Origin: Treponema sp.
Lineage (GTDB): Bacteria > Spirochaetota > Spirochaetia > Treponematales > Breznakiellaceae
Reading direction: 5' to 3'
NCBI GenBank assembly: GCA_031257715.1
Contig: JAIROE010000312.1
Coordinates: 1 to 14,851 of the forward strand
Length of the DNA stretch: 14,851 nt
Under the pieces are notes generated by a model. It worked only from the letters and a program-made list of their open reading frames with translations, ran no database searches and was not told the origin of the DNA. Position numbers and translations under genes: made by a program. Below, one piece after another: positions 13,941 through 14,851 of this stretch. Position 1 is the first letter of the stretch. Every line of letters begins with the position of its first letter.

Positions 13941-14851
13941 TTACTTTACAGCCGGAACTGTTTCTGTCCTGAGGGAATTAATAATACTGAATACGGCGGG
14001 AACGCCGACAATACACAGCATGACCACACTGATAGACGCGGCGTATCCATACCGGAAGCCAAAATACGCGGCGTTATATACGGTAACCGAAAGCAGCTCC
14101 GTTGAATTGAGGGGCCCCCCGTGGGTTACCAGAAAACTAAGGTTAAAGCTGTTAAACTGCCAGATTCCCTGCATGAGAAGGGTTGTCTGAATGACCGGAA
14201 GAAGCAGGGGAAAGGTGATACGCCAGAATATCTGGAGTTTGGAAGCCCCGTCCACAAGGGCGGCTTCGTACATTTCAAGCGGGATAGTCTGCAGAGCCGC
14301 CAGAAACATCACCATGCAGAAGGGAAACATGGACCAGATATTGATCACAATAAGGGAAATCATGGGGATGGAAATGACACCGAAGTAAAAAGTGGGATCA
14401 CCCAGAAAGTTGACGGGCTGGCTGATAAGGCCCAGCTTCATCAGAAGCCCGGAGATGGGGCTGAAATCCCGGCTCATGATCTGTTTCCATATCATGGATA
14501 TCACAATGGGAGGGGTAACCCAGGGAGCCAGGAAGAGGGTACGGAATACCGCCCGGCCCTTAAATGCCTTGTTCAACTGCTGGGCCACGAAGAGGGCAAA
14601 AGTACCGCCGAAGACAAGAGTAAATACCGGCCACATGAAGGTATTCAGCAGGATCCGCAGGACGGTGGGGTTGCTGAACGCCTCGGTGTAATTTCTGAAT
14701 CCTACAAACGGCCGGACCGGCCTGGTCAGGTTAATATCGAAAAAGGACATCCCTATAGAACGGACGCTGGGATAAATATGAACCATGAGAATACAGAGGA
14801 CAGCCGGAATAACCATCAGAAAAGGCGCAAAGTGATCAAGAAAATTCAATC
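13941..14851 (-). CDS. Sugar ABC transporter permease, MalF type (5' end at window edge)
   Basis: At least 302 residues of a six-helix permease. The EAA loop reads Y-E-A-A-L-V-D-G-A-S-K-L-Q-I-F-W-R-I-T-F-P-L (about residues 192-213). The segment N-F-L-D-H-F-A-P-F-L-M-V-I-P-A at the visible start is close to the normal beginning of such proteins, so only a few codons are likely missing. A TTG at 14849 is the only start-like codon at the edge and should not be taken as the true start. It is the first visible gene of the sugar operon; promoter and any upstream genes lie outside the window. The spacing of 15 nt to the MalG-like gene indicates an operon. Confidence 0.93.
   Translation of the reverse strand, partial: LNFLDHFAPFLMVIPAVLCILMVHIYPSVRSIGMSFFDINLTRPVRPFVGFRNYTEAFSNPTVLRILLNTFMWPVFTLVFGGTFALFVAQQLNKAFKGRAVFRTLFLAPWVTPPIVISMIWKQIMSRDFSPISGLLMKLGLISQPVNFLGDPTFYFGVISIPMISLIVINIWSMFPFCMVMFLAALQTIPLEMYEAALVDGASKLQIFWRITFPLLLPVIQTTLLMQGIWQFNSFNLSFLVTHGGPLNSTELLSVTVYNAAYFGFRYGYAASISVVMLCIVGVPAVFSIINSLRTETVPAVK

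Overview
The window looks like a chromosomal segment from a host-associated treponeme-type spirochaete with moderate to high GC. This is inferred from the style of the proteins (ComFB-like protein, treponemal sugar-binding protein lacking a lipobox Cys, compact minus-strand operons); no rRNA or other decisive marker is present. There are eleven protein genes, two of them cut by the window edges, and one tRNA. No transposase, integrase, phage gene, CRISPR array or reverse transcriptase is visible.

Left part (1-3320). A minus-strand pair (a secreted protein of unknown function, then a truncated small gene) has a good sigma70-like promoter at 884-912. It diverges from a plus-strand COG1078-type HD phosphohydrolase. 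Behind the HD gene lies a degenerate 21-bp tandem repeat in a stretch that stays open in the HD reading frame for 62 sense codons past the amber stop. Next come a ComFB-domain protein with an added beta-sandwich domain and tRNA-Pro(UGG).

Middle part (3323-10675). A compact minus-strand block of five genes appears to be read from one promoter at 10646-10674. Its order is: radical SAM protein of the putative DNA modification/repair type with a helix-hairpin-helix tail, its usual DUF4130 partner, a membrane-fusion protein, an AcrB-like RND permease, and a Gfo/Idh/MocA oxidoreductase. Gaps are 2, 62 (or 5), 0 and 4 nt, so the genes are very probably co-transcribed and partly coupled. A 16-bp perfect palindrome sits in the promoter, overlapping the -10 box, and is a good candidate operator.

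Right part (10676-14851). A 115-bp spacer is packed with hairpins and two copies of a 27-bp repeat. It separates that operon from a minus-strand sugar ABC transporter operon: MalF-like permease (cut by the window edge), MalG-like permease, family-1 solute-binding protein, and a TIM-barrel protein of unknown function. No ATPase gene is present, so the transporter probably uses a shared MsmK/UgpC-type ATPase encoded elsewhere.

The most unusual features are the coupling of a DNA-metabolism radical SAM pair to an efflux pump under one possible operator, the ComFB fusion, the repeat array behind the HD gene, and the alternative-pairing hairpin spacer at 10677-10792.
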